Of a DNA stretch of 64,000 nucleotides, positions 46,601 to 59,000 are shown one piece after another. The notes beneath the pieces are model-generated. The model saw nothing but the letters and a program-made list of their open reading frames with translations. It had not been told where the DNA came from and made no database searches. A program made the translations under genes and the position numbers. The stretch is from Liolophura sinensis (taxonomy: Eukaryota > Mollusca > Polyplacophora > Chitonida > Chitonidae), in contig NC_088305.1 of NCBI RefSeq assembly GCF_032854445.1, positions 13,333,606 to 13,397,605 on the forward strand, read 5' to 3'. How positions within the stretch are numbered: position 1 is the first letter of the stretch; every line of letters starts with the position of its first letter.

Positions 46601-48976
46601 ATGGTCGTGGGTTTCCCCCGGGCACTGCCCGGTTACCTCCCACCATAATGTTGGCCGCCGTCATAGAAGTGAAACATTCTTGATTATGGCGTAAAACACC
46701 AATCAAATAAATAAAATAAATAAATTAAACACGAATCAAACACATGTAAGTAGATAAATAAACCTTCCGCCCACCTGTGTTTCAGTTATGGGTCTGATAT
46801 AGCTGTTGGAGGTCTATTCAGTCGCCCAATGCCGATAGATGTTCCTGAGTTGATGCTCGACACGGAGACAGCTGAGATCTGGAGATCTGTTGTAGAGAGT
46901 GTAAGTCTTACAAAAAGGGCAAGAGCTTCTCTCCTGACAGCGAGTTTTTTTTTTTTAACTGAAGATTTTTATGGTGTCATTTAATTGGATCAATTTACCA
47001 AGCAATCAGAATAGGGCACATCAAATTACCTCCCTTGAGGCCACTGTCTGGGTGGGACCTCAGAGAATGGCTTATGGTAAGTTTCAGAGTCAAAGCAGCA
47101 TAAGCTAGTTGAAGACCTAGCTTTAAAACCAATTTAAAGTAGAGGACACCATGGACTGAGCGATTTATGCCAGCTTTGCCGTTTTCAGGTTGTACCTGTA
47201 TGCCAAGGAAAAATTGCAAAATTATGCAGCAGGCACTACCAGATAGAAAAAAAATGTGCTCTTTTCAGCCTAAAGCGTCATTTTTTAACGTTTTCTTCTC
47301 CTTTAAAAGGCCCAACTTCTCGTAGTTTCACGACACAAAAACTAAGCTCACATTACACCATAGTCTATGTCGTATAACAAGGGAGGTAATTCAGAGCTGC
47401 TTTATTAATGCGATAGCGTGGTGTACCCATTTTTTTGTTTTTTATGTACGGGCATCAGAATATGCGTGGGTAAATATTGGACACAGGTACACCCCTACAC
47501 AACACTTTTAACCAATCTCACTGTCCTTCTACAATGTCTACTGACTGAAAGAAAAATGGTGTAAGGCAAATCAGCGAGGGTACATTGGAGAACATTTCTA
47601 ACGTGAAGTTAACGACTTTGGGACAGTATGGGTACATTGGGTCCTTATGGGTATTTATGGCTACCTCGTATGACCAGTGTATATGAAGATTTTATCAATG
47701 TAAATTCTTAAAATGATAAATAAAAAATCTGCTTTCAAACTCTCGAGCCTGAAGAACCTGGCTAAATCAAGAGCAATGTTCAAGGGGCAGACATGAATTC
47801 ACCTGATTTGCTGGGCTTCACACTTGATGTGTACTGTTAATTCCCTCAGTTATGCAGAATGCTGCTGTCGTCTCTATGTTGTACTTAATTTTCAGTTTTA
47901 AAGCGTTCAGTTCCATTGATGAAATTCAGCAGTTTCACGCATCTTTAGCATTCTACATTCTGTGCGTAATCATGTATCTTCCTGAACTGGTATGTGTATA
48001 GTGCATTCAGTCTGGCAGCAACATGCGGATGGTTGTGGGTTCCTTCCCGGCTTTTCCCGGTTTCCTCCCACGATAAAATGCTGGCCACCGTCATTTAAGT
48101 GAAATATTCACGAGTACAAACCGCCAATCAAATAAATAAACAAATAAATATTGTGCTCTTAAGTTAGTTTACAGTACATCCACGAAAACACTAAATGGTG
48201 GAGAGTTAGTCAGCACAGAACAAAGCTGCCAATATTCCCACAGGTGATGTTTCTTTCAAATCCCTGCAATAGACTTACCTCCATGACCAGCAGGGATTTT
48301 GTTAGAAACTGTATTAATCTTTTCAGTCGTTATGTAAATGAAATGGAACTCCTCCATTTCCTCCATTCTTGGCATGAATCCTTCTCGGGGTTTATTTTGA
48401 GGCAAAGACTTTTCATCACAAAGACAAGGATGTAACAAAATTTTGCCTGTTTTTTTTTTTTCTTACTTACACACCAGTACAAATTATCTCTGACTATATT
48501 TGAGTTTGCGGATTCGCATGAGTGATTTATTTCCAGCGAGCATTGTATTCTATTGTAACAACTTTGATTGTCATTTAGAAGCTGTAGTAATAGAAAAACA
48601 TATTTTTTAATGTGGATGACAAACGTAGAAGGTGTTATCCTAAAGCAATGTGGTGTTCTCCTATTCCACAGTAATCTGTATGAACCGTAATTTACAAAAA
48701 AAACCCCACAAAACAACAACTTTTCAGTCTCTGAAATTATCATATCTCTTTCTCTAGTTGACTTGATTTGGTTGACATTGTAAACATCATCCTTATTTCA
48801 TACAGGCGTCACAGGTACACATTTGGTTCAAACTCAGTTACTACTACTGCTTTCTTCCTTCGACGGTTGTCTGTCCAATCGGTTCATCTGATTTCCTTTG
48901 TGTCTTTCAGCATCCTGGATACAGATACGAGAAAGGTTTTGATCCTGAACAAAACCAGGTACTTTTCCGCATGTGA
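40648..48976 (+). CDS. NDUFA10: NADH dehydrogenase [ubiquinone] 1 alpha subcomplex subunit 10 (complex I 42 kDa subunit)
   Basis: Supernumerary subunit of mitochondrial complex I, matrix side, with a deoxynucleoside-kinase fold. Eight exons: 40648-41203, 42359-42445, 43599-43720, 44443-44531, 44832-44886, 45920-46032, 46786-46900 and 48911-48976. All have AG/GT borders and matching phases; 400 residues with TGA at 48974-48976. The N-terminus is a plausible mitochondrial presequence. VIVVEGNMALGKHKLAEDIA (residues 85-104) is the P-loop-like motif, with His where kinases have Ser/Thr. Further matches: RSPHSDNAF, HPHVTVYLDAPVSKV, PHEVNSKVLTDEYIQSI, VVEDLERL and the C-terminal HPGYRYEKGFDP. Introns hold many SINE copies. 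The ATG at 40648 is the first good start in frame. Confident call. Confidence 0.95.
41204..42358 (+). other. NDUFA10 intron 1
   Basis: Contains a SINE family A 3' fragment at about 41306-41396 (+). A tRNA-like head with B box ggttcaaatcc lies at about 41730-41800, probably another SINE relic. No exon was seen. Confidence 0.6.
42446..43598 (+). other. NDUFA10 intron 2, filled by SINE copies
   Basis: A SINE-like family B copy lies at 42545-42850 (ttggcccggtgtcagcataa). Diverged family A pieces lie at about 43068-43135, 43213-43385 (+) and 43490-43575. Confidence 0.7.
44079..44322 (+). mobile_element. SINE family A, full length, in NDUFA10 intron 3
   Basis: Head gcctccgtggttgaggaggt, B-box-like gagttcaagtg, body, and tail (AAAT)n. 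Confidence 0.85.
45402..45636. mobile_element. MITE-like inverted repeat in NDUFA10 intron 5
   Basis: The left arm 45402-45463 (ccagggatggattccacaaa) and right arm 45582-45636 (ttgtggaaacaatccctgtc) are imperfect reverse complements over about 55 bp. The outer motif agattgacttgtgatcctgg at about 45801-45830 repeats part of the right flank, so the element may be larger or nested. Confidence 0.75.
46455..46727 (+). mobile_element. SINE family A, full length, in NDUFA10 intron 6
   Basis: A-box-like ggctcagatggttagcgcgc, B-box-like gtgagttcaagtccagc, full body, and tail (AAAT)n. It is one of the best-preserved copies. Confidence 0.92.
47024..47391. mobile_element. MITE-like element with 14-bp perfect inverted ends
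   Basis: aattacctcccttg at 47024-47037 and caagggaggtaatt at 47378-47391 are exact reverse complements, 368 bp apart end to end. Similar AAGGGAGGTAATT ends are common in mollusc repeats. It lies in NDUFA10 intron 7. Confidence 0.7.
48004..48150 (+). mobile_element. SINE family A, 3' half, in NDUFA10 intron 7
   Basis: gtctggcagcaacatgcgga, then tttcctcccacgataaaatg, and tail (AAAT)n. Confidence 0.85.
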
Positions 48977-49545
48977 CCTATGGAGTCGCCGCCTTAGTAA
49001 TAAGCCCTTGTACATATTTATTTGAAAATGTTAGTGCTAACCCAGGTTCCTTTACGCATCCATACCATCTGAATGCTTACTCACTTTTCAGAACTGTACA
49101 ACTGTGGTGAGGACTGAAATCCTCTGTGGAGCACTGTGTGCTCTTTGCTTCTTTGTACTCAAGATTACAGTGCTCTTTTGAGTACAGTGAGCTGTTGGTC
49201 TCCGAGTACACACGGATGCATTGCACGCAAGTGAGCACAGAGTGCTTTTCAGTAGGGCACTGTCTTGAGTACAATGAGCTAATGGCCTCTTTGCTCAAGG
49301 GTGAGTGAGTACAGTGTACTTTTGAGCGTAGCATTTTCTGAAGTAGTGATCTAATGGCCTCTGTATACTCAGATGTACTGTGTGCTCTAGTGAGAAAATT
49401 GTGTGTGGGGTGGTCACACTTCTTATTGGACTCCTGGTGTGAAAAATATCATTTGCAGAGCCCATTTATATTGTGAAGGGCATGGCTTTGAATGTCTCTC
49501 AGTATATGTCACTGTTGAATAAAATTTATCTTCACAAACGAAAGC
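48977..49545 (+). other. NDUFA10 3'UTR with a degenerate gagtacagtg repeat
   Basis: Between the stop and AATAAA at 49518, the stretch 49126-49420 repeats variants of gagtacagtg and gagctaatggcctct. The short ORFs here are repeat by-products. Confidence 0.6.
49518..49523 (+). promoter_or_regulatory. NDUFA10 polyadenylation signal AATAAA
   Basis: The first clear AATAAA downstream of the stop codon (about 540 nt). Confidence 0.6.
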
Positions 49546-51171
49546 CTGTTTCTTGTGGTAGTGTTGCTCAGTCTTTTGCATGGTTCAAACAGGGATCCGC
49601 AAGGCACGCCCGGGCAGGCCTTGGTGGGAATAGTCGGTGACAATCCTCAATTGATCATTTAGGTGATGTTACATGAAGTTTGTTGGCGATCACGTGTTTT
49701 CTGACACCATTATGCTTACAACGTTGCAGATGAAAATCTGTTGCCAAAGGCTTGTAAAGCACAGGTAGATTGCACTGGTTTACTCCACCCTTAAAATTTA
49801 CTCATATTGTTGAAGTAAAAATTCGTGCGTTCGACTTTAGATAATAAAAAAACAGCCTTGATTTGACGCCAGGCGCAGTGCACCTGTTTACATGCTGATA
49901 GTGCCATCATTTGGACATCAGCTGTTGGTTTAGTCTGAGTCTCATTGGTTTTCTAGATTCACATTTGTTGTTCTCGGGACCTTCGTGTCAATAATCCCTC
50001 TCCAGGGCTTGCTCACATGTACGTGTAGGTAGTTTAATCTAATCCGGCTAAAAGATCACATGTAGGCAGTCTTAGCGTAAATCCGATTGGAATATCAACG
50101 TTCCACGAAAGCGGTAATATGTTCGAGTGGTAAATGTGAACGTTTGCTATAGAGAGTGATCTCCCGTGTTTTGGGGTTGATGTGTTGATCAGCTATTACT
50201 TCTACACACTTAAAGATCTGTATAGATATGCAGAGGCTTCCAAATTGCCCATTTCCTGTTTCCTTCACCAAACGCCATCAACGTGTCAAGGATAGGAAGC
50301 ATTCTATCGACTTAACTATGTGAAGGCAGTGCAATATTGATTCACATAAACTTTGTACATAATGCCGACAAGATGAATATTTATACTGCTCGCGTGATAT
50401 TGCCATTGTTTAAAGTTTCTTTCTGTCAGCTTGCCGTATATATTCACCTATGTGGCAAATCAGTCATACTCGCTACCTTACTTGCCTAGCGGTCAGTGAC
50501 ACGTAGGCCTAACACCACAATGAAATGCAGTTTTCTAATTAATTACTTTTTCGAATTCATAATGATGAATTTCATAGAAGCTTGTTTTGGAGAAGATTGC
50601 ATTGCCTCTGTTGACGTTATAATTATTCGATAACAAGTCGCATGGCGGACAGTTGGCACGTACAGGTTCATGTGTCTGTTTTGGAATTGCTGCACTCATC
50701 AGACCAAACTCCACGTGGTGTCAAAGCGTACAACACTGTCTCCGTACCAAAGCGTACAAAACTGTCTCCGTACAAAAGCGTACAAAACTGAATAGGCAGC
50801 CCAGAATTCCTTCTCATCGAACACAAAAAGACTGTCGTAAGATCACATAGCTACAAGATATGAAACAAATTCCATTTATTAAGGTTATATTACACTAAAC
50901 CTTGAAAGCAATTTCACAGATGCCAGTGTCAGAAAAGGGGTTTAAACGAAAGTCGGTAATTGGCGTGGATCTCCGCCAAAGCATAATGCACTCTGCCTAC
51001 TATCCAGCATGCCCTGTGTTTTTAACAGTTGTGACGTCACCTGAGGCAGTGAGTTCTTGCTATGGAACCAGGCTTTTTGGAGTTTAACATTGTGAATTAG
51101 AAAAAGTATTCTAACTGGATTTTCCTTGCAATAACAGAGACCTATAACATGTCAATGTACAGAGCTTTTGG
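49546..51171. other. Intergenic DNA, no gene recognised
   Basis: Only short ORFs. A small direct repeat caaagcgtacaa/aaaagcgtacaaaactg lies at about 50719-50790. Confidence 0.5.
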
Positions 51172-51200
51172 TGTTACTTGTCCTTAACGGACAAGTAACA
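51172..51200. repeat. Perfect 12-bp inverted repeat (hairpin)
   Basis: tgttacttgtcc and ggacaagtaaca are separated by five bases (ttaac). Confidence 0.9.
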
Positions 51201-51439
51201 GTTTGCAAGGCAGGTCAGTTAATCATCAAAATTTCCTCCACCCTCGAACCAGGTCACCCTTATAAACATGGAGGTGAAATTTTATTTGAATAAAACCCGT
51301 TAATCCATAATTAATAAAACCCATTAACCAACACAATCGATCAGTGATACGGAGCAATGAGGATACGCCATGGTAAGTATCTGACGTGTCTAGGGTTTCC
51401 ACTGCAATACTCGATGAAGTCAAGCCATCTTGGGCGGTC

Positions 51440-52530
51440 GCTGAAGGAATAATGGCCCGGGAGCTAGCAGGTGTTTATTGGTGAAGTCGCTTACGACAGG
51501 TTTGACACATTGAACATACGGAACCATGTGTGAAAATGCCAAAATGGTGATTCTTAACTGCGGCAGCCACGCAAAGCCGTTTACGGGTAGGACGGAAAGT
51601 ACCCCAAAACTAATTTTACCGGTCACGATTGCGAACGAGGATGAACCTCATTTTAAACATTCCCCATGAGAACCTCATCACTAAAAGCCAACTGATATGT
51701 TCCCAGTCCATGCACTAAGCCACTTAAGAACGACCTAATTAACGCTAATTATGACTTTTTGTCGGCAATGTTGCGCACGAGGATTTTTTTTAACAAAAAG
51801 ATACCCTGAGACATGTTAATTGTTAAACGGTAATTCTTAAGTTCCAACTCCATGCTTAAAACCATTTAAGAACGGGTCAAAGGTCAAAACTTGGGTTAAA
51901 TTACCTTAAAACAAGGGTATCGGGACTGACATTCTAAAATTTGCAGCTAATGGACTACATTTATTAATTCATGTATTTATCTGACTTGTATTTAAGAGTA
52001 CAATTTCGTCTTCGGGAGGAGTGCCGACCATTGCCAGGTGACTGACAAAACGTAGGACTCAAAAAGTGGCTGCCTAAACAGCGCGACCTTGATTGGAACT
52101 CGAGTCAGCGCTTTAATTTAATGAAAGCCACTGAAGAATCGCCTAATTAAGACTTTTATTAAGGTATATTTCAAGGTACCTTTTCATAAAAAAAAATTCT
52201 TCGTACGTGACATGATCGATGAATGTCATAATTAGCGTTAATTAGGCCGTTCATAAGTGGTTTAGTACATGGGCAGGGAACTTAAGAATTTGTTTTTAGT
52301 AATCAAGTTGTCATGAGGACTGTATAACATGAGTTTCATCCCCGTGCGCAATCGTGACCGATAAAATTAGTTTTGGAGTACATTCCACCTCACCCCTAGA
52401 GGGCTGTGTACGGCTGTCGCACTTAAGAATCACCATTTTGGCGTTTTCACACATGGTTCTGTATGTTCAATGTGTCAAACCTTTCGTACGCGACCTCAAC
52501 GATAAACCTCTGCTGGCTCCCGGACTATAA
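51440..52530. mobile_element. Foldback-type element with about 400-bp inverted arms
   Basis: The left arm (about 51440-51850) and right arm (about 52130-52530) are reverse complements over roughly 400 bp with scattered mismatches. Examples on the left are ggtttgacacattgaacata, ccaaaatggtgattcttaa and cctaattaacgctaattatg, each found reversed on the right. The centre (about 51850-52130) has no ORF. It includes a possible old fragment of SINE family A in reverse at about 51965-52110. No transposase is encoded, so it would be non-autonomous. Confidence 0.88.
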
Positions 52531-55500
52531 GCCCTTGCAAGCTGAGTGAAAGAACCTCTTGCCATGTATGGAATGGTAGAATTTGATTCACTGAGTGAGA
52601 GTTTAAACAACACCAGTATTCGATGAGCGAAAGCACTTCTTGCAACGTGGAGAATCCGTGTCTGTTGGGTTTACCTCGTTTTTCCGAAAAGCTTATCCAG
52701 GACTTATAAGGTGCCATGTTTTCTCTGCGGTAAACACCACTGTATATTAAACCCACGAATGCATGCATGCCTTCGTTTTATTTTGTTTGTTAAATGAACT
52801 GTGAGGATAAATTCGTATAAAGTGTTTTGAATAGTATTACACATTCCAAAAGAAATCTGAAAAATGTCTGCAGTGTTACTGCACTCATAAAATTAATGTT
52901 AATTTTAACAGAAAGTTTGTTGTCTGAGTGATGCTAGAATGTATTCTGTTATTGCAGCAGATTGTTCTGTCAAATATAGCACACATACTCTGTTCATTCA
53001 ACATAAAGGTTCTATTAAACTAACAGGATATTATGTTGAATATGACAGGAAACATTCCAACATCACCCAGACAACACACTATTTGTTAAAATTAACAGAT
53101 TAACTTTTTTGTAGCGTATAGATGGGTTCGGTGTTATAGAAATGGCACAAAAGCTGGCATTTCTCTGCACAATCGCCACGACGTGGCTGAAATATTCGCG
53201 ATATGGCGTGAAGCCATAATCATTCATTCATTCATTCTCTTCATATGTGCGAGACCAACAAAACATCAATCAAAAAATAAGACATGGATTATTTTGTCTT
53301 TATAGAAAATTTATTAAACAATATATGCATAGAATCAGGCCTATAAAGGCTTATAATATGTACCGACAGTAAAAACGGTATTCCGTGGAAGATGCCCGGT
53401 GTACTACAAGAATCATTCGGTTATTCATACAGCCAGTCATTCTCATATAATACAAAGTCTCCCACGCAGTTTCATGACGGTCTAAACAACGGCGGTGCAA
53501 TTTCTCATGCCATGCATTTCTATTCACTCATAGGCTACAAGCCCACTACACTATGTGTGCTTACATTGTTCTGTCAACAGAAGTGGTTCAGTCTCCCTCC
53601 CTTCCTTATGTCGAGTTCATAAGGTGCGATTTATCAGTGGAAAATAGGTGGATAGAAATCGCACATGATCCAGCCCATTGCGTTCCATTTGTAACATAGC
53701 TCATTTTAGACGATACTATATTTGGTATTAAATCAATAACGTCAGTAAGATAGGTGAAGGAATTCTTATCATTTTCAAAATGTATTGGTGCGTTATGAGT
53801 GGAAATTATAGCTGGGATATTGATTATGTTTCCAAAATCAACCCTACATAAGACGTCGCCTGCAAACTTCATCCGTGACAAGCTCGTTCATGAGTAACCG
53901 TTCGTTTTGTGTATAGATAGTGTATACCAGGAAATCTTGTATTTTATTTCCGAGCTTTCCTCACAGTGTTATTTCCTCAAATGTATTAATGTATAAAATC
54001 TGTTATAAATGTACGATAACACGTAATGTAAATGTGTAAAAAGTAGCTGTGATCCACGACTCTTGTTGTCAAGTCCCTGGCATTGCTTATGGGTTTTCTC
54101 CTTGGCTGACCCTCTTTATTGTCTTCAACAAGGGAAAAGTAGTCCCAGTGCACGCGCCAGTGACGTCATCAAGCTGTAGGTTCCACACCATTGCTCCGCC
54201 GTATCGTTTCTGTCGAATCCATTTACTCTGTAATTAAGAAAAGCGTTTCACATTTTCATGTTGGAAAACACAAAAAGCGTAATGACTGCCATAGACGACT
54301 ATGTTCAGCTCACGCTGGTCTGCTCTCCTGTTGTACATGGAAGATCTGCAGCAACCAGCAATACTATCACTATCTCACAATCAGGCATGTAACGGTATCG
54401 TACCCAAACATGTTCAAAAAATTGCAGAAGAGAATTACATGTGCTTTAAATAGAGGTTTGGCTGCCGGGAGCATCGGCTCCTGGAGTAAATATTGTATAG
54501 GCTAGAAAAAAAGTAACCTGCAGAGCGGATCATGCGGAGGGATTTACACGTTACCGGCTATGTGTCATCGTTTTGTCAGTTTTGACACTGGATTGACACT
54601 CCATGCTGTATAGTCTCTATCACATAGGGCATTGAATTCGGAAAGTTTTACTGTTGTGAACTGACAAAGTACTAGTCTACTTGTTCGGTGAGTGGGTAGA
54701 CCGCTATGCTGGTGTCTTCGGCATGGTTTTCCAGTGAGGCAGCACTATAAACGTGAGGACAATGAGAAGGACATGCTGGGAGACGCCTTCGTGATAAAAC
54801 AAAACTTTTGTTAAACAGGTAACACCGAGCCACATGCAAACAAGCCAAAATGCTTTTCATTCCTTTTCTTGGTTGACTTTGTTTTCCTGAGAATTAAAAA
54901 GTCTTAAAAGCTTCAAACTGTAATCTCTGGAACAACACTTCCTACACCATTTTGTATAAAGGAGCGAAGAGTAGATTAACGAGATTAAATACAATCTACT
55001 ATTCCCTTTGAACTTTGAACTGTGAAGCTATTTATATAACAATAGGTATGTGGCTTTCAAAGTTACAGTGTAACATGTCAAGTTTTGTGAACACGATCGG
55101 GTCCAGTATAAAGAGCAATACTTGTGTACAACAGACGTTTCGCGACCACGCTTTGGCAAGAAAACACATTTGCTACGAATGAGAACAATTGGTGTTCTGA
55201 AAGTTAATTATTTGTTTATTTGACTGATTTTCACGCCGTACGCAGGAACGACGGCGGTCAACATTATCGTGGGAGGGAATTATTCTGAAAGTATTGCTGC
55301 TGCTATATCTGTTATCTACCTGGATGATCCGTCACACTGTGCTCATGTCAAAACTCACGGCCAAACGCAAACGGCCATAATTTTGTTCATAATCAACCCC
55401 AAAATCAAGATTAATAAACAACTGTCTTGAAAAATGTCACAAAAAATATTTAGTTCTCTGCGTCGAAACAGACATTCACATACCAGCCGTCAACCAATAA

Positions 55501-56047
55501 GGACGTTCCAGGTCAATTATGGCAAAGTGACAGATTGACTGATTAACGGATTGGCGGGTGGGCAGACGAGGGGTCATTTTAGAGTACAGGTAGGGGACTT
55601 AACGGACTATACAGCTTGGATGTAGAGGGGGAAGTGCCGGCTGAGCTGTTTATGTTTGTCTTTCTACCGAGGTCCACGTGGTGTCGTTTTTTACCCATTC
55701 TCCGTCAGGCGATTCCTTTGATTACACCGTTCTCAGTGACTGTGACAATGAACGGTCGACAGCACTTGTTTGGATGTTTAAGTGACCATGCATTAAGTTT
55801 GTTGAAGACAATCTGGCTTCCAAAAAAAAGTATAATGTATTCACATTTACGCTGCCTCAGGATGAAAATATCTCCATCACAAAGTTCATCACTTATTTGC
55901 ACCCGGCTGTTTGCAAATACTAAAAACAAATGTGTCTCATTTATCTATGAAACTGACTGGCCTCGTTTTGAGACAAAATGTTAACTGGACAGGGCGTTAC
56001 ACACCAATCATTGCATCATTAATATCTCCACAATTCCGACAGGTTAC
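52531..56047. other. Region downstream of the GH18 gene, no gene recognised
   Basis: Holds a SINE-like fragment at 53165-53236 (ending attcattcattcattc), a reversed SINE family A tail at 55207-55277, and a dispersed block at about 55455-55520. A minus-strand 91-codon open frame lies at 53606-53881 without a recognised family. I looked here for the missing last GH18 strand (GG-M-WA-D-DD) and did not find it. Confidence 0.5.
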
Positions 56048-59000
56048 CTTTTTCGCGACACTTTCTACGTCGTCATAAGAAACCCACAGAGTGTCCAGGA
56101 ACATGTACGGAGTCTGTGTGATGGTGTCAACCACTCGGGTAGCCCCGTTAGCCAGCAGCCAGCAGGACTGAAACAGAATTAATGGTGTTAGGATCAAACG
56201 GGATAATGGATCAGGTGGCTCCGTTAACTAGTGACCCAACAACACTGTAACGAAACAATTATTAAAATAAACAATTGCAGTCTTTCTAGTAATATTGGAA
56301 CAAGTTCTCAAATCCATCCTTAAGTTTCCTATCATACAGCTCGCAAACAGTATGATGAAGTATGAAATGGCACCTGGTCTTTTCATCGCCCATGACCAAG
56401 GGTTAGCGTTAGGACTATCTACCTAAGTAGTAGGTAGTACCATATTAACTTATATGTTTATAATAGTTGTCTGATGTTGAGATATGCTAAAAAGACAGTT
56501 GCACTAAAATATATTACACTCTTTGTTACTTGTTGAAGACTGATTTATATCTTCAGCAAGCGGTAAAGTTGTATCCAAGACATGGTCAAACATGAAATTA
56601 TCGTTTCAAACATGAAATTGTCGTTTCAATATTTTCAATACAATATTACACAGTGGTATCAACAATCTGGAAGTAACCGAAACAATGACAGACCAGTAAC
56701 GGACCCATCTTTCCAGCTCTCAAACTCAATTGCCAAGTGCATGCAATTAAGTTTCGCAAAACCAGCTATGGCGTTGACACAGGCCTCACCTAAACATTGA
56801 CTTATAAATGAAAAGGTCTGTTTGCTAGATGTCACGTCTTGAACGAAACAACCGTGATAACAACTCCGGCATTTGCTGTGTGATCGCCCTCAAGGCTTCA
56901 TCGTCTCTTTTTGTAAGAGAAAAAAAACTTTCTTGCCCTTTCTCTCTGGTTTGTCATTAAGTTAATTTTAAGAAGCACATACCCATGTGTGTTAACAGCT
57001 CCGCTAAGCACACCATGAGTGCAATCAGTTCCAAATTTAACAACATCACGAACTGTAATACCCGAGCTGACCCTTTGTTTGAAACATTCATTCGCATGGA
57101 GGTGCAAGTAAATACGGCTATGGGAAAGAGGTGTTAGGGAGTTGTGTGTCGAGTTTAAATATGTCAGAAATGTAATTTAAATTTGATGAAAAGTGTATAT
57201 AAATAGCTCAACGGGTAGAGCTTGTGCTGAACTTTTAATATATTTCAGAAACAAAATCCAAATTTGATCAAGAGAGTGAGGAAATACCATAATTGGAAAG
57301 GAGATAGCGAGTGTAATTGTCCAGGACATTCGATGTAGCATTTCGTAAGGTAAACTATCTAAAATTCAAAACTACATCATTTATTTTATTTCATCGTTTT
57401 GGGAATTAGCCTTGTGAGTATTGCTCTGAAATGTCCATACTGGTTGAGCGGTAACCTGGAATATAAGTGCAATATTCCATTCGAACGAACTACCTTATTT
57501 CCGTTTTGTCTATATCTTTATGTACCTAATCGATTAGCCTTTCAAACCATATTCACAAAATTTTCGAATTGGTAAACTGCTGCCCTTTGACAAGTAAATG
57601 ATAAACGTTTTCACGTCTGAGGTGTGCACAGACTATGTTTGAGAATGTCTTTTACGCCGTACCCAAGAATATTTCACTTATACGACGAGGGCCAGCATTA
57701 TGGTGGGTGGAAACCGGGCAGAGCCCGGGGAGAATCCAACGACCATCCGCAGGTTGCTGACAGACCTTCCCACATACGGCCGGAGCATGAGCTGGACTTG
57801 AACTCACAGCGACCGCACATTCATTTTATAAACATTTTCCCTAACAGCAGTTGAATATGAAACGTTTGTCATTTGACTTTTGAAACTATATCGACTTGTT
57901 ACATGGCACATGTTCATTATAATTTACGACCATTTTGTAGCACAATTTCAAGTCAATTTTAATCAAATTTTACGTGCTTACGCCAAGTTTGTTTGTACGG
58001 GCCGGTATTAACTATCGACTGCTCTTACCTCTGTATACGAGTAATATCCGGTTGTATATAAAACCTTGCCAGGGGTGCCAGGTCCGGAAACTGGAGCGTG
58101 AAATCCGTGATTGGAGGAATTCATCAGGGTGAAAGTGATTCCGTACGCCGGAATTCCGATAATGATTTTGTGTTTAGGCATACCCATCTCCTCCCAAGCT
58201 CGTGTAGCACTTTCCTGAAAAAGATAGAAATACCCAGGCATGCGATGTGAAAGAATATTTGTTTATTATTTATTAAGTTTTAACAAAAGTAGTCAGTTTT
58301 CTTTTGGTGAGATCATTATTTTTTCCGGGCAACAAAGCTTGTTTGTGAATGTATGGATGAAGACAATGTTTGATAAAGTGAGGTTTATCTGACTGACGTT
58401 TTACGTCGTACAAAAGATTACAAGAATATGTTACTTCTTAAGTCTGCGGTCAGACTACTGCATGCAGAAATTGACCATAAACACATGGGTGCCATCTTGG
58501 TTCGCCATATATAGGCTATACCTGACAAGTCTTCTCTCTCTAGCGTCATGAATCCAATTATAGGCCTACATGTATGTCTAGGGCAATTTTTAACCATCGT
58601 AATCAAGAAAATCTCTCATTTTAATGGCCTTTTACTGTTTAAGTGTACACCACTTACAGTGACAATAGTTTTATTTAGAAGTGAGAAATTCAAGACATAG
58701 GTAAGAGTTTCTTCAGTATAATCTACGGGTGTGGTGTAGATTTAAAAACCGTAATCAGCTCAACGATATCAACTGCATTAACTTGATAACGGTGTCCAGC
58801 CTTACACATGTTAACTTGTTAACAGTGCCTTGCCTTCATCTTTTTATTTGATAACGGCGTCCAGGCAAACATCCATTTATTTGATAATGGTATCCAGGCC
58901 TACATCCATTTATTTGATAACGGTTTACAGACCTACATCAATTTTTTGACAACCGTGTCCAGGCCTTCATCCATTTATTTGATAACGGTGTACAGGACTA

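Noticed and set aside
57200-57235. tRNA-like 5' half (tagctcaacgggtagagc)
   Set aside because: Only the A-box half is present, with no matching B box or 3' half, so not a tRNA gene.
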